Shown: in pieces, positions 8,072 to 16,047 of the stretch
How the letters are laid out: every line of letters begins with the position of its first letter
How positions within the stretch are numbered: position 1 is the stretch's first letter
Source of the DNA: an uncultured bacterium
GTDB lineage: Bacteria > Gemmatimonadota > Gemmatimonadetes > Longimicrobiales > RSA9
Length of the DNA: 64,000 bases
Direction of reading: 5' to 3'
Assembly (NCBI GenBank): GCA_937889645.1
Contig: CALBZE010000101.1
Location: 14,043-78,042 of the forward strand
Notes under the pieces: model-generated
The model's database searches: none
Told to the model about the DNA's origin: nothing
The model's input: only the letters and a program-made list of their open reading frames with translations
Made by a program: the position numbers and the translations under genes

Positions 8072-9643
8072 GTGAGCAGAGCTGCACGTGGACGCGGCGG
8101 TCCATGGGTGTTGCTTCTCGCCGTGGGATTCCTGGTCGGGCTCGTCGGGGAAGCGACGGCGGCCCACGACGGGCTGAGGCGGTCGTCTCCCGCCAACGGC
8201 GCGGTGCTCGACGCCGCGCCTCGTGAGCTGCGGCTGACCTTCACGCGCGCGGTCGATCCTTCGCTTGCCCGGATCGAGCTGATCGATCCGACGGGTCGCC
8301 CGGTCGATCTGTCGGCGCCCGTGGCGGACCGCGATTCGGCGAACGTGCTCGTGGCCGCGGTGAGCGGCCGGCTCCGGGCCGGGGCTTACACGGTGCGCTG
8401 GCGGATCGTCGGGTCGGACGGGCATCCGGTGCAGGGGACCTTCGGCTTCGTCATCTCCGCGGGGGCGACGGGGCTGGCGGCAACCGACCCCGACGCCGAG
8501 TCGCCCGACCCGGCAGGCCACGGAGCGCACGGCGGGGCGAACGCGAGCGACGAGACAGATTCGGGCGGGGTCGTGCCGGACCGGGGCGATGCCGCGGCGT
8601 CCGATGCGTCGTCCGCGGCCGGGCCCGCGCCACGGTCCTTCGGAGTCTCGTCGCCCGCCTATGTCGCGATTCGGTGGTTCACCTTTCTCTGCCTGATCTG
8701 CTTGATCGGGTGCGTGGCGTTCCGCGTGGTGGTGCTCGGAGCGGTGGAGCGGGTGGGGGGCGCGGTCGCGGCCGTGGTCGCGCCGGCCTCCGACCGGGCT
8801 CGCGTCATCGGCATGGCGCTGGGATGGGCCCTCCTCGCCGCGGCGGCGCTCCGGCTCGTGGCGCAGGCCATCGCCATCGGCGGATTGGACGCAGGCGTCA
8901 TGCGGACTCTGGTCACGGGCACCGCCTGGGGCACCGGCTGGATCGTGCAGGTGGCGGGAACGACGCTCGCTCTCGTGGGACTCGGCCTCGCCCGCGGCCG
9001 CGGCGTGAATGTGGGTTGGCGCGCCGCCGTCGTCGCCGCGGCGGCGTTGGCCGTCACTCCGGCCCTGTCCGGGCATGCGGTGGCGTCTCAGGGGAGCGCG
9101 GGGCTGCCGGTCGTGGCGGATGCGTTGCACGTCGTGGGTGCGGGCGGCTGGCTCGGGACGCTCGCGCTGATCGTTGCGGCGGGGATCCCGGCCGCGCTCG
9201 GCCTCGATCCGTCGCTCCGCGGCCCGGCGGTCGCTGCGCTGATCCGGGCCTTCTCGCCGGCGGCCATCGCCTTCGCGGGCGTCCTCGCCGCGACCGGGCT
9301 CTATGCCACGGCGCTCCATCTCGGGAGCGTAGCCGCCCTCTTCGACAGCCCTTACGGAAGGACGTTCCTCGTCAAGCTCGCGGCGATCGCCGTGGCCGTC
9401 GGGCTCGGGGCGTACAACCTCTTCCGCGTCAAGCCGACGCTCGGTGACGACGCCGGGATCTCGAAGCTGCGTCGCTCCTCGACGGTGGAGTTGGTAGCCG
9501 GAACGGTCGTACTCGTCGCAACGGCGTTGCTGGTCGCGACGCCGCCGGCCGCCCACGCGCCGGCGGCCGACGACCCGACCCACGAGCTCGCAGCGCCGGT
9601 CGGAGCCGCGACCGACGCTGCGGGGCTACCGGGATCGCACTGA
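8072..9643 (+). CDS. CopC-CopD fusion, copper resistance/uptake protein
   Basis: The 523-residue protein has a signal peptide cleaved after EATA, leaving an N-terminal AHDGLRRSSPANGAVL. This is the start of a CopC cupredoxin-like domain, whose histidine forms a copper brace. GSDGHPVQGTFGFV closes that domain (about 110-128). A low-complexity linker follows, then a CopD membrane domain from about 195 with about eight hydrophobic helices. CopC binds periplasmic copper and CopD passes it to the cytoplasm or membrane. The start is GTG 8072 after GGAGGGATC. It is the last gene of the plus-strand copper cluster and is convergent with the coiled-coil zinc-ribbon gene. Confidence 0.9.
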   Translation: MSRAARGRGGPWVLLLAVGFLVGLVGEATAAHDGLRRSSPANGAVLDAAPRELRLTFTRAVDPSLARIELIDPTGRPVDLSAPVADRDSANVLVAAVSGRLRAGAYTVRWRIVGSDGHPVQGTFGFVISAGATGLAATDPDAESPDPAGHGAHGGANASDETDSGGVVPDRGDAAASDASSAAGPAPRSFGVSSPAYVAIRWFTFLCLICLIGCVAFRVVVLGAVERVGGAVAAVVAPASDRARVIGMALGWALLAAAALRLVAQAIAIGGLDAGVMRTLVTGTAWGTGWIVQVAGTTLALVGLGLARGRGVNVGWRAAVVAAAALAVTPALSGHAVASQGSAGLPVVADALHVVGAGGWLGTLALIVAAGIPAALGLDPSLRGPAVAALIRAFSPAAIAFAGVLAATGLYATALHLGSVAALFDSPYGRTFLVKLAAIAVAVGLGAYNLFRVKPTLGDDAGISKLRRSSTVELVAGTVVLVATALLVATPPAAHAPAADDPTHELAAPVGAATDAAGLPGSH

Positions 9644-9671
9644 ATCTGCCCGGTTCGGTATGACGCGAGAT

Positions 9672-10388
9672 TCAGCGCGTCGGCGCAGGTAGGTCGTCGC
9701 CGCACGCCTCGCAGAACATCGCCTCCGGAAGATTGAACGACCCGCACGTGTCGCAGCGGAGCGTTCGCAGCTCCGTCGGCTTGCGGGTGCGGCCACGCGA
9801 CGGTTCGTCGCCCCGAACCGCGCCGCGCGACGCCCCGTTACGTAGCTCCGCGCCGCCGTTCCGGGCAGGCGGCTCCGAGGACGCACCCGCAGCCGCCAGC
9901 GCCTTGAGAAAGGGTGTGTCTCCCACGTCTTCAGCGGTGAGCGCCGGCTGCCGCACGTCGGCAAGGGCGCTCTCGAGACGCTTGACCTCGGCTTCCAGTG
10001 CGGCGCGCTGCCGTTCCGCCGCCTCGATGGCCGACGTGAGTTCCTTCTCGACCGACGCCCAGCGTCGATCGTCGTACTCTCCGACTCGATGGCGAACCCG
10101 CGCCTCGAGCAGCTTGTCGTTGCACGCGGCGACCTTCTCCACGGCGGCCGCCAGAGCTTTCCGTCGCTCCGCGAGCCGCCCTTCGAGTTCGCCCACGTGG
10201 GTGCGGAGCTGCTCGACCGCTTTCTCGAGCCGCGCCGCGTAGTCCGCCGCTATCCGCTCGTAGATGTGCTCCGGTATCTCGTCCCGCCCCGATTCGAGCT
10301 GCTCCAGCCACTGCTGGTAGCGGTCACGTTCGGCGATCAAATTCGGGAGCTGACCGTCCTCGATTTGCACCGTGCTTTCCTTGCTCAT
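9672..10388 (-). CDS. Coiled-coil protein with C-terminal zinc ribbon
   Basis: The 238-residue protein is mostly heptad-patterned, Glu/Arg/Ala-rich helix (about residues 10-150), followed by a flexible Gly/Arg/Ser linker. It ends in CDTCGSFNLPEAMFCEACG, a four-cysteine zinc ribbon. No enzyme motif is present. It could be a scaffold or nucleic-acid-associated factor, but the function is unknown. The start MSKESTVQIEDG (ATG 10386-10388) is preferred because the frame upstream has no coding character. It is divergent from HU across a 375-bp intergenic region. Confidence 0.75.
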   Translation of the reverse strand: MSKESTVQIEDGQLPNLIAERDRYQQWLEQLESGRDEIPEHIYERIAADYAARLEKAVEQLRTHVGELEGRLAERRKALAAAVEKVAACNDKLLEARVRHRVGEYDDRRWASVEKELTSAIEAAERQRAALEAEVKRLESALADVRQPALTAEDVGDTPFLKALAAAGASSEPPARNGGAELRNGASRGAVRGDEPSRGRTRKPTELRTLRCDTCGSFNLPEAMFCEACGDDLPAPTR

Positions 10389-10763
10389 ACGTCGCACCGC
10401 CCCTGACAGGGTCGAACGAGCCCTCGAAAAGTTTTCCGCCGATCCAGAAATGCGTAGCCCGCCGAGACTGGGCGCTGGCGACATCGCCACAGCCGGCGTG
10501 CGTCTCGGGACGCGGCCGAATCTCCGACAGCGTCCCGAATAAGATGTTGTGTCGTAAATAGTTTCGGCGTGAGTCCGATCGAGTTTAGACTGCCGCGACC
10601 GGCGAGGCGGGCGGCCGAGGGCCTGACGCCGTGCCGGATATCCCGGCAAGACGTGTGCTTGTAGGAACGGGTCTCGACCGGAGGGCGCCGCGAAAGGGCA
10701 TTTTCCTTGCGTGGAGCCCGGCGACTCCGCGGGCCTACGGTACTTCCTTGCAAGGAGGCGATC
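10389..10763. other. Intergenic region upstream of HU
   Basis: There are 375 bp between the divergent zinc-ribbon and HU genes. An A/T-richer patch (about 10538-10590, including GTCGTAAATAGTTTCGG) is the most promoter-like part, but I cannot fix -35/-10 boxes confidently. Just before the HU start the 10-bp palindrome CCTTGCAAGG (10747-10756) overlaps the Shine-Dalgarno AAGGAGG. I see no gene here. Confidence 0.4.
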
Positions 10764-11051
10764 ATGAACAAATCCGAACTGGTGGACGCCCTCGCCCAGC
10801 GCAGCGAACTGTCGAAGAAAGATGCGCGGACGGTCGTCGACGCGCTGTTCGATCCACAGAACGGGATCCTCGCGACGGCGATGAGGAAGGGCGACAGGGT
10901 CAACATCACGGGGTTCGGCACGTTCGAGGTCCGGAAACGGGCGGAGCGAATGGCGAGGAATCCGCGCACGGGTCAGCAGATGCGGGTCCCCGCGACCAAG
11001 GCGCCCGCCTTCAGGGCGGGGAAGGGGCTCAAGGACCGCGTCAGCGGCTGA
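10764..11051 (+). CDS. HU/IHF-family DNA-binding protein
   Basis: The 95-residue protein bends and compacts DNA as a dimer in the nucleoid. MNKSELVDALAQRSELSKKDA forms the helical body. GFGTFEVRKRAERMARNPRTG is the HU signature leading into the beta arm, and VPATKAPAFRAGKGLKDRV closes the protein. The length is exactly that of HU. AAGGAGG lies 6 bases before ATG 10764. An insertion of two residues (FDPQNG) before the beta region is slightly unusual. It could be HU or one IHF-like subunit. Confidence 0.95.
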   Translation: MNKSELVDALAQRSELSKKDARTVVDALFDPQNGILATAMRKGDRVNITGFGTFEVRKRAERMARNPRTGQQMRVPATKAPAFRAGKGLKDRVSG

Positions 11052-11108
11052 ACTTCGGCGACGGATCGGAACGACGCGCCCCGGGAGCACCCGCCCCGGG
11101 GCGCTCGT

Positions 11109-11645
11109 TCATCCTCCGACGTCCCCGGGCACCTCCTCGTCACCCCCGATGTCGTCAGGCTGCTCCTCGCCACCCTCGATGTCGCCGGGCGGCTCCTCCC
11201 CGCCGGCGGCGAGTCCTCGAACTTCCTGCACGGCGATCCGGAACAGGACCCAGCGGTGGGGCACGGGATCGTCCGGCGTGAGGAGCGTCGGCCACAGCGT
11301 CCGAAGGAGTTCCACCGCACGGTCCCACGTCTCCATTGCCTGCGGAGAACCGGACGCCGGGATCGTGTAGAACCCGCCGTGGATGACGACGCTGCGCCAG
11401 TTCGCCGCGTCCTCGATCTCGTCGACCTCGAACGCCACCCAATAGTTGTGCTGAATCGTCGAGAGCTTCGTCCCGGGCGACGTCCGGCCATAGAGCCATC
11501 CGTCGGAGTAGACGTAGTTGATCGGCTGTATGTCCACCCGGTCGCGGAAGGAGAAGGCGATCCGTCCGACGTTGTTGCGCGAGAGGATCTCGTCGATTTC
11601 ACGGCGGTCGAGCTCGCGGATCCTCAACGGCGGTACCCTGGACAT
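11109..11645 (-). CDS. Pyridoxamine 5'-phosphate oxidase-like FMN-binding split-barrel protein
   Basis: The 178-residue protein shows the split-barrel pattern of the PNPOx/NimA-like family: an N-terminal helix LDRREIDEILSRNNVGRIAF, then DRVDIQPINYVYSDGWLYGRTSPGTKL, and VAFEVDEI. Such proteins bind FMN or haem and act as flavin reductases or nitroreductases; the substrate is unknown. After about residue 145 the C-terminus is a Gly/Glu/Pro-rich low-complexity tail (repeats of GGEE/GDI) that is unlikely to be folded. Start ATG 11645 (MSRVPP) is preferred, with 11666 as the alternative. It is the last gene of a minus-strand cluster. Confidence 0.8.
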   Translation of the reverse strand: MSRVPPLRIRELDRREIDEILSRNNVGRIAFSFRDRVDIQPINYVYSDGWLYGRTSPGTKLSTIQHNYWVAFEVDEIEDAANWRSVVIHGGFYTIPASGSPQAMETWDRAVELLRTLWPTLLTPDDPVPHRWVLFRIAVQEVRGLAAGGEEPPGDIEGGEEQPDDIGGDEEVPGDVGG

Positions 11646-11812
11646 CGCTGGCCTCCGAACAAGCACGATCGTGGCGACGGGCTCGGCCCGATACGGAACT
11701 TACGGCCGGGGTCGGGCGGGAAACAAGCGTGCCGCGCGGTGCTGTGTGCCGATGGCCCGCCTTGTCGGACGGCGGCCCGTGCCCGATCCGGCGGCACGCT
11801 ACCACCTCCGTC

Positions 11813-12373
11813 TCACAGTGGGCGGCCACCGGTGACCGCGGCCGCGACCGCTCCGACAAAGTACGCGACGGCCGCCGCCGCGCCCCCGACCAGCAGCATC
11901 TCCGTCCCGCTACGCCACCACGAGTGCCGGGTCACGACTGCGCGCGATGCGCCGACGCCGAAGAGCGTGAGCCCGGTCAACACGATCGCCACCGGGAAAG
12001 GCTCGCGTCCGCGGAGGGGGATAATGTACGCCGCGAGCGGCACAACCCCCGCAAGGATGAAGGCAAGGAACGTCGCGACGCCGTGGCGAAACGGGTGTCG
12101 TTCTACGGCCTCCTCACCGGCGGCGGTCCGCGCGGCGGTCTCCGACCGGATCGACAGGTAATTGCTCGCTCCCATCGAGAATCCGTCGGCGAGGAGGTTC
12201 GCGAAGCCCAGGATCAGCACGATCCGCGTCGAGAGATCAGCGCCCGCGACCCCGCAGACGACCGCGAACGTCGTGATGATCCCGTCGTTCGCGCCGTAGA
12301 CGAGATCTCGCAGATAGTGCCCCAGGACCTCGCGCGGTGAACGGTGGTCTGGGGGAAGCACGGCGCCGGGCAT
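11813..12373 (-). CDS. VIT/CCC1-family membrane transporter
   Basis: The 186-residue protein carries the family hallmark YGANDGIITTFAVVCGVAGA near residue 27, followed by GFANLLADGFSMGASNYLS. It has five hydrophobic segments with a short cytoplasmic loop, the topology of the vacuolar iron transporter (VIT1/CCC1) family that moves Fe2+ or Mn2+. The bacterial members are poorly characterised, so the metal is inferred. The gene lies between a small membrane protein gene upstream and the FMN split-barrel gene downstream on the same strand. The Glu-rich metal-binding domain of the longer plant forms is absent. Confidence 0.88.
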   Translation of the reverse strand: MPGAVLPPDHRSPREVLGHYLRDLVYGANDGIITTFAVVCGVAGADLSTRIVLILGFANLLADGFSMGASNYLSIRSETAARTAAGEEAVERHPFRHGVATFLAFILAGVVPLAAYIIPLRGREPFPVAIVLTGLTLFGVGASRAVVTRHSWWRSGTEMLLVGGAAAAVAYFVGAVAAAVTGGRPL

Positions 12374-12420
12374 CGTTCGACAACCGGGTTGTCGGCGGGA
12401 ACCGGGAGCGCCGGCCAGGG

Positions 12421-12756
12421 CTACGAGCCGCCAGCGGGCGCCATCGTCGGGCGCCGCTCGAGTTCCGGGCTGTCGTGGACGATCTCACCGCCTTCGAGCG
12501 CCGAGTATGCCGTGACGACCATCGCCACGAACGCCACCGCGACGAACACGCCGCGCACCGCTGGAGTCGGTTTCCACAGCGACGCCGCCGCGGCGACCCC
12601 TGCGGCGATGAGGGCGATCAGCGCCCAGAGCCCAGTCGCCTCGTGCTCCTCGACTTCCTCGTGCCGGAGAAGGGCGGCCAAACCCGCGAGCGTGCCCGCG
12701 GTCCCGAGGATGATCGGGAAATGATTGACCATGAGGTGCAGGCGGACCCAATCCAC
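12421..12756 (-). CDS. Small four-helix membrane protein (DUF2231-like)
   Basis: The 111-residue protein begins VDWVRLHLMVNHFPIILG and continues with about four hydrophobic stretches. It ends in YSALEGGEIVHDSPELE, a motif shared with DUF2231-like membrane proteins. The GTG start at 12756 has GGAGGAGG four bases ahead, an excellent ribosome-binding site; earlier in-frame starts lack one. The gene leads a probable operon with the VIT transporter (48 bp gap) and perhaps the split-barrel protein. Function unknown. Confidence 0.75.
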   Translation of the reverse strand: MDWVRLHLMVNHFPIILGTAGTLAGLAALLRHEEVEEHEATGLWALIALIAAGVAAAASLWKPTPAVRGVFVAVAFVAMVVTAYSALEGGEIVHDSPELERRPTMAPAGGS

Positions 12757-13026
12757 GATACCTCCTCCAGGCAGCGACCGGCGGGCGCGGTACGCGGGCC
12801 GATGCCCCGGCCAACGAGCGTCGTCCCATCGCCTTTCAAGAAGCGAAGGCACGGTGCAAGTTCTCCGCCATCACGCCCTCGGTCTCCACACGACGTCGCC
12901 GGATGGGAACGCGCCTTGCAACGCCCGAAGTCGAGTCCAGCGAAGACGCCCCGGATCTTCGACGCTCGCGCCCGGGGATTTCGGTTTTCTCGCGTTCCGG
13001 CATCGTTCGCACCACGGGCCGCCGAC

Positions 13027-13293
13027 ATGGATCGAGACGCCTACCCGACTCCCGGCATCGACGCCTTCTGGGAGGATGCCGACCGCGACGGTTCCGGCGA
13101 CGACCCGCTGGAGCGCGAGCTCTGCGACCGGCTCGATGCCCTTGCCCGTTACCGCCGCATGATCGCCGAGGCGCAGGTCAATGCCCAGGACGATGCCACG
13201 GAGCACCTGCTGAAACTGCACGAACGCGAGCACCGTATCGTCCAACGACTTACCGAAGTGATTCGCCGGTTCGGCCGTCGTTCTCGCCCTTGA
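13027..13293 (+). CDS. Small acidic/basic helical protein, unknown
   Basis: The 88-residue protein starts MDRDAYPTPGIDAFWEDAD. It then has a single long amphipathic helix (LCDRLDALARYRRMIAEAQ and onward to LHEREHRIVQRL) and a basic RRFGRRSRP end. I do not recognise a family. The start is chosen where coding-like composition begins. The -35 box of the efflux promoter overlaps its stop codon. It may be a small stress-type or regulatory protein; confidence that it is real is moderate. Confidence 0.5.
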   Translation: MDRDAYPTPGIDAFWEDADRDGSGDDPLERELCDRLDALARYRRMIAEAQVNAQDDATEHLLKLHEREHRIVQRLTEVIRRFGRRSRP

Positions 13294-13317
13294 CCGGGCA
13301 TCAACTAAGACTATAGT
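13290..13317 (+). promoter_or_regulatory. Sigma-70-type promoter of the efflux operon
   Basis: TTGACC (13290-13295) and TATAGT (13312-13317) are separated by 16 bp. Transcription would begin near 13324, leaving a leader of about 200 nt before the adaptor gene. Confidence 0.65.
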
Positions 13318-13372
13318 TTCGAGATTCGACGGGCGGTATCGCCAACGGCCCGAGCAACGTTTTCGAGATTCG
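13317..13372 (+). repeat. Two direct 12-bp repeats at the efflux promoter
   Basis: TTTCGAGATTCG occurs at 13317-13328, overlapping the end of the -10 box, and again at 13361-13372. The centres are 44 bp apart, about four helical turns. This arrangement suggests an operator for an unidentified repressor of the efflux operon. Confidence 0.45.
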
Positions 13373-13522
13373 TGGCATCCTAGAGGAGGCCGCGGCCGCG
13401 ACGCGTTGGCCGAGGCGAGCATGGAAATGCCGCGGAGCAACTCGTAGAGTACTGTGTCCAGGGACGTGCCCGGCGGGGGCGCGTCGGCCATCCGACCCTC
13501 CAATCCATTGGCGATTACGACC

Positions 13523-14686
13523 ATGGCCTTTCCCCGAAAAGCAATCAGCTACGTCGTTGCGGTCCTCGTGGTGGCGGTGATGGGGGCCGGGATCTACATG
13601 CGCATCAAGGAGCAGGACGAGTCGGAGACCGGCACGAACGGTGGCGAGCGTCCGGTCGTGGCCTCGACGGAGGCGTTCTCGACGGACGTGGCGATCCCGG
13701 TCGAGGGAGCGCCTGTCGTGCGGGACACGCTGGTGCTGTCGGTGAGCGCGTCGGGCCAGGCCGCGGCGTACCGGCAGGCGACGCTGCTGGCGCAGGTCGA
13801 GGGGCAGGTGCTCGGCGTGCGGGTTCGGGAGAATGCGCGGGTGGGCTCGAACGACCTGCTCGTGGAGATCGATCCGACGCAACTCGAGTTGGAGTTGGAG
13901 CGGGCACGGGCGCAGGTGACCTCGGCCGAGGCGCAGTTCCGCGAGCTGACGCTCTTCGACGATCGGATCGAAGACGCATCGGTGCGCGAGGAGCGGGAGC
14001 GGGTCGCGCGGGCGCGGAGCCAGCTGGACCAGGCGCGGGTGTCGCTGAAAGACGCGGAGCTGCGTCTGGCGAGGACGCGGGTGCGTGCGCCGTTCCCGGG
14101 GCGGGTTGCGTCGGTGAAGGTCGTGCCGGGTCAGTGGGTTCGCGCGTCGGACGAACTGATGACGGTGGTCGACCTGGACCCGATCAAGGTCGAGGTGCAG
14201 GTGCTGGAAGGGGAGATCGCGTACCTGGCGCCGGGTCGGAAGGCGACGATCTCGTTCGCCGCGTTCCCGGACACGACCTTCACGGGGACGATCGAGACGA
14301 TCAACCCGATGATCGATCCGTCGACCCGGATGGCGAAGGTGACGGTCACGGTGCCGAACCCGGAAGGGAAGATCCTCCCGGGGATGTACGCGCGGGTGCA
14401 GCTGGAGGCTCGGCGCTTCCCGGACCGGGTGCTGGTGCCGCGCGAGGCGATCCTGGAGCGGGACCGGCGGACGATGCTGTTCGTGTTCGAGAACGGCCGG
14501 GCCAAATGGCGTTACGTGACGACGGGGCTGGAGAACGAGACGATGGTCGAGATCGTCCGGCACCCCGAGACGGAGTTCGTCGAGCCGGGAGAGATCGTGC
14601 TGACGAACGGGCACTATACGCTGACGCACGACGCCAGCGTGCGGCTTGTCGAAAGCGTAGCCGCCGCGGGCGGCCGGCCGAGTTGA
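13523..14686 (+). CDS. RND efflux periplasmic adaptor (membrane fusion protein)
   Basis: The 387-residue protein links an inner-membrane RND pump to the outer-membrane channel. An N-terminal transmembrane anchor (AISYVVAVLVVAVMGAGIYM) is followed by a lipoyl half-motif (QATLLAQVEGQVLGVRVREN). A short coiled-coil hairpin (LELELERARAQVTSAEAQF) comes next, then the second lipoyl half (TRVRAPFPGRVASVKVVPGQ). Beta-barrel and membrane-proximal domains end at about 370. ATG 13523 is chosen because the anchor starts there; 13454 is an earlier possibility. It is the first gene of the adaptor-channel-pump-pump operon. Confidence 0.92.
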   Translation: MAFPRKAISYVVAVLVVAVMGAGIYMRIKEQDESETGTNGGERPVVASTEAFSTDVAIPVEGAPVVRDTLVLSVSASGQAAAYRQATLLAQVEGQVLGVRVRENARVGSNDLLVEIDPTQLELELERARAQVTSAEAQFRELTLFDDRIEDASVREERERVARARSQLDQARVSLKDAELRLARTRVRAPFPGRVASVKVVPGQWVRASDELMTVVDLDPIKVEVQVLEGEIAYLAPGRKATISFAAFPDTTFTGTIETINPMIDPSTRMAKVTVTVPNPEGKILPGMYARVQLEARRFPDRVLVPREAILERDRRTMLFVFENGRAKWRYVTTGLENETMVEIVRHPETEFVEPGEIVLTNGHYTLTHDASVRLVESVAAAGGRPS

Positions 14687-14705
14687 TCGAGGAGGAGAGC
14701 GGGCC

Positions 14706-16046
14706 ATGAGAATCATCGTACTGGCGGGAATCCTCCTCGTGGCGCCGGCGGCGTGGGCGCAGGGAGTCCCCGAGCGGCTATCGCTGGAGGACGCGCTGCA
14801 GATCGCGAGGGCGAACAGCCCGACCTTCTCGCAGCAGCTCAACCAGCTCGAGGTGGCGGAGGCGCAGCAGCGGGTGGGGTGGGGGCAGCTGCTGCCGTCG
14901 TTGACGACCAGCATGTCGTTCGGTGCGTCGAAGCGAAGGACATCGCGCGCCGAAGACGAGTTCGGTCAGATCCTGGACCGCCCCGAGGTCTTCGTGTCGA
15001 AGACGAGCAATGCGTCCCAGGGGATCTCTCTCCAGATGACGTTGTTCGATGGATTCGGCAACGTGAACCGGGCACGCGCGGAGCGGGCCGGTATGCGGGC
15101 GGCGGAGGCGTTGGTCCAGGTGGCCGGGCTCCAGCTCAGACAGGAAGTGTCCACCGCGTACTTCCGGGCGGTGCAGGCGGAACAGCGGTTGGAGGTCGAG
15201 CGGGCGCTGCTGCAATCGGCCCGTGAACAGCTGGCGATGACCGATCAGCGGTTCCAGATCGGGTCGGCGAACCGGGAGGACGTCCTCGGCGCGCAGGCGA
15301 CCGTGGCCAGGCAAGAACAGGCGGTGCTCCAGGCGGAGGGCGAGGTCGAGAAGACCAGGCTCGATCTCCTGCGCGTGATGGGCGTGAAGGGAACCCCGGA
15401 CTTCGCGCTCACCGACGGTTTCCCGGAGGTCTTCGATCCTTCGGCTCTGGACGTGGAGGCATTGGTGCAGGCGGCGATGGCGTCGAGCCCGCGAATCGCC
15501 CAGCGAGAGGCCGAGGTCCGGCAGGCGGAGTTGTCGGCGAGCGCCGCGAAGGGGACGCGCCTGCCCAGCATCTCGGGGAACATATCGTACGGGCGTAGCA
15601 CCGCCCAGGACGGCTACGGGGCACTCTTCGAGTTGAATGCGCCGAACAGCTCCTGGGGACTCAACCTGAACGTGAGTCTGCCGCTGTTCACGCGCTTCCA
15701 GACCTCGGCGCAGATCGCGCAGGCGTCGGTTCGCGCGGCGAACGCGCGGGAGCAGGCGCGTGCCGAACGACTCGCCGTCGAAACGGAGGTCAGGCAAGCG
15801 TACGTCGACCTGGTCAACGCGTACCGGGCCGTCGAGCTCGCAGACCGGGCGCTCGCGCTGAGCCAGGAGCGGCTCGCCCTGACCCAGGAGCGCTATCGGA
15901 CGGGGACGAGCGTCTCGTTTCTCCAGTTGCAGAGCGCGATCGACCAGGCGTCGTCGTCGGAGCAGCAAGCGGTCCAGGCGCGGTTCAGCTACGTCGTCGC
16001 GCTGGTCAACCTGGAAACGAAGGTCGGGAGGGAGGTGAGGCCGTAA
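14706..16046 (+). CDS. TolC-family outer-membrane efflux channel
   Basis: The 446-residue protein has a signal peptide ending in AAWAQG and then two repeats of the OEP/TolC fold. Each repeat has long coiled helices: LSLEDALQIARANSPTFSQQ in the first, and AEVRQAELSASAAKGTRLPS with NLNVSLPLFTRF in the second. The protein trimerises to form an outer-membrane barrel with a periplasmic helical tunnel. ATG 14706 follows GAGGAGAG. It lies 19 bp after the adaptor and one base before the first pump gene, so co-transcription is clear. Confidence 0.92.
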   Translation: MRIIVLAGILLVAPAAWAQGVPERLSLEDALQIARANSPTFSQQLNQLEVAEAQQRVGWGQLLPSLTTSMSFGASKRRTSRAEDEFGQILDRPEVFVSKTSNASQGISLQMTLFDGFGNVNRARAERAGMRAAEALVQVAGLQLRQEVSTAYFRAVQAEQRLEVERALLQSAREQLAMTDQRFQIGSANREDVLGAQATVARQEQAVLQAEGEVEKTRLDLLRVMGVKGTPDFALTDGFPEVFDPSALDVEALVQAAMASSPRIAQREAEVRQAELSASAAKGTRLPSISGNISYGRSTAQDGYGALFELNAPNSSWGLNLNVSLPLFTRFQTSAQIAQASVRAANAREQARAERLAVETEVRQAYVDLVNAYRAVELADRALALSQERLALTQERYRTGTSVSFLQLQSAIDQASSSEQQAVQARFSYVVALVNLETKVGREVRP

Positions 16047-16047
16047 G

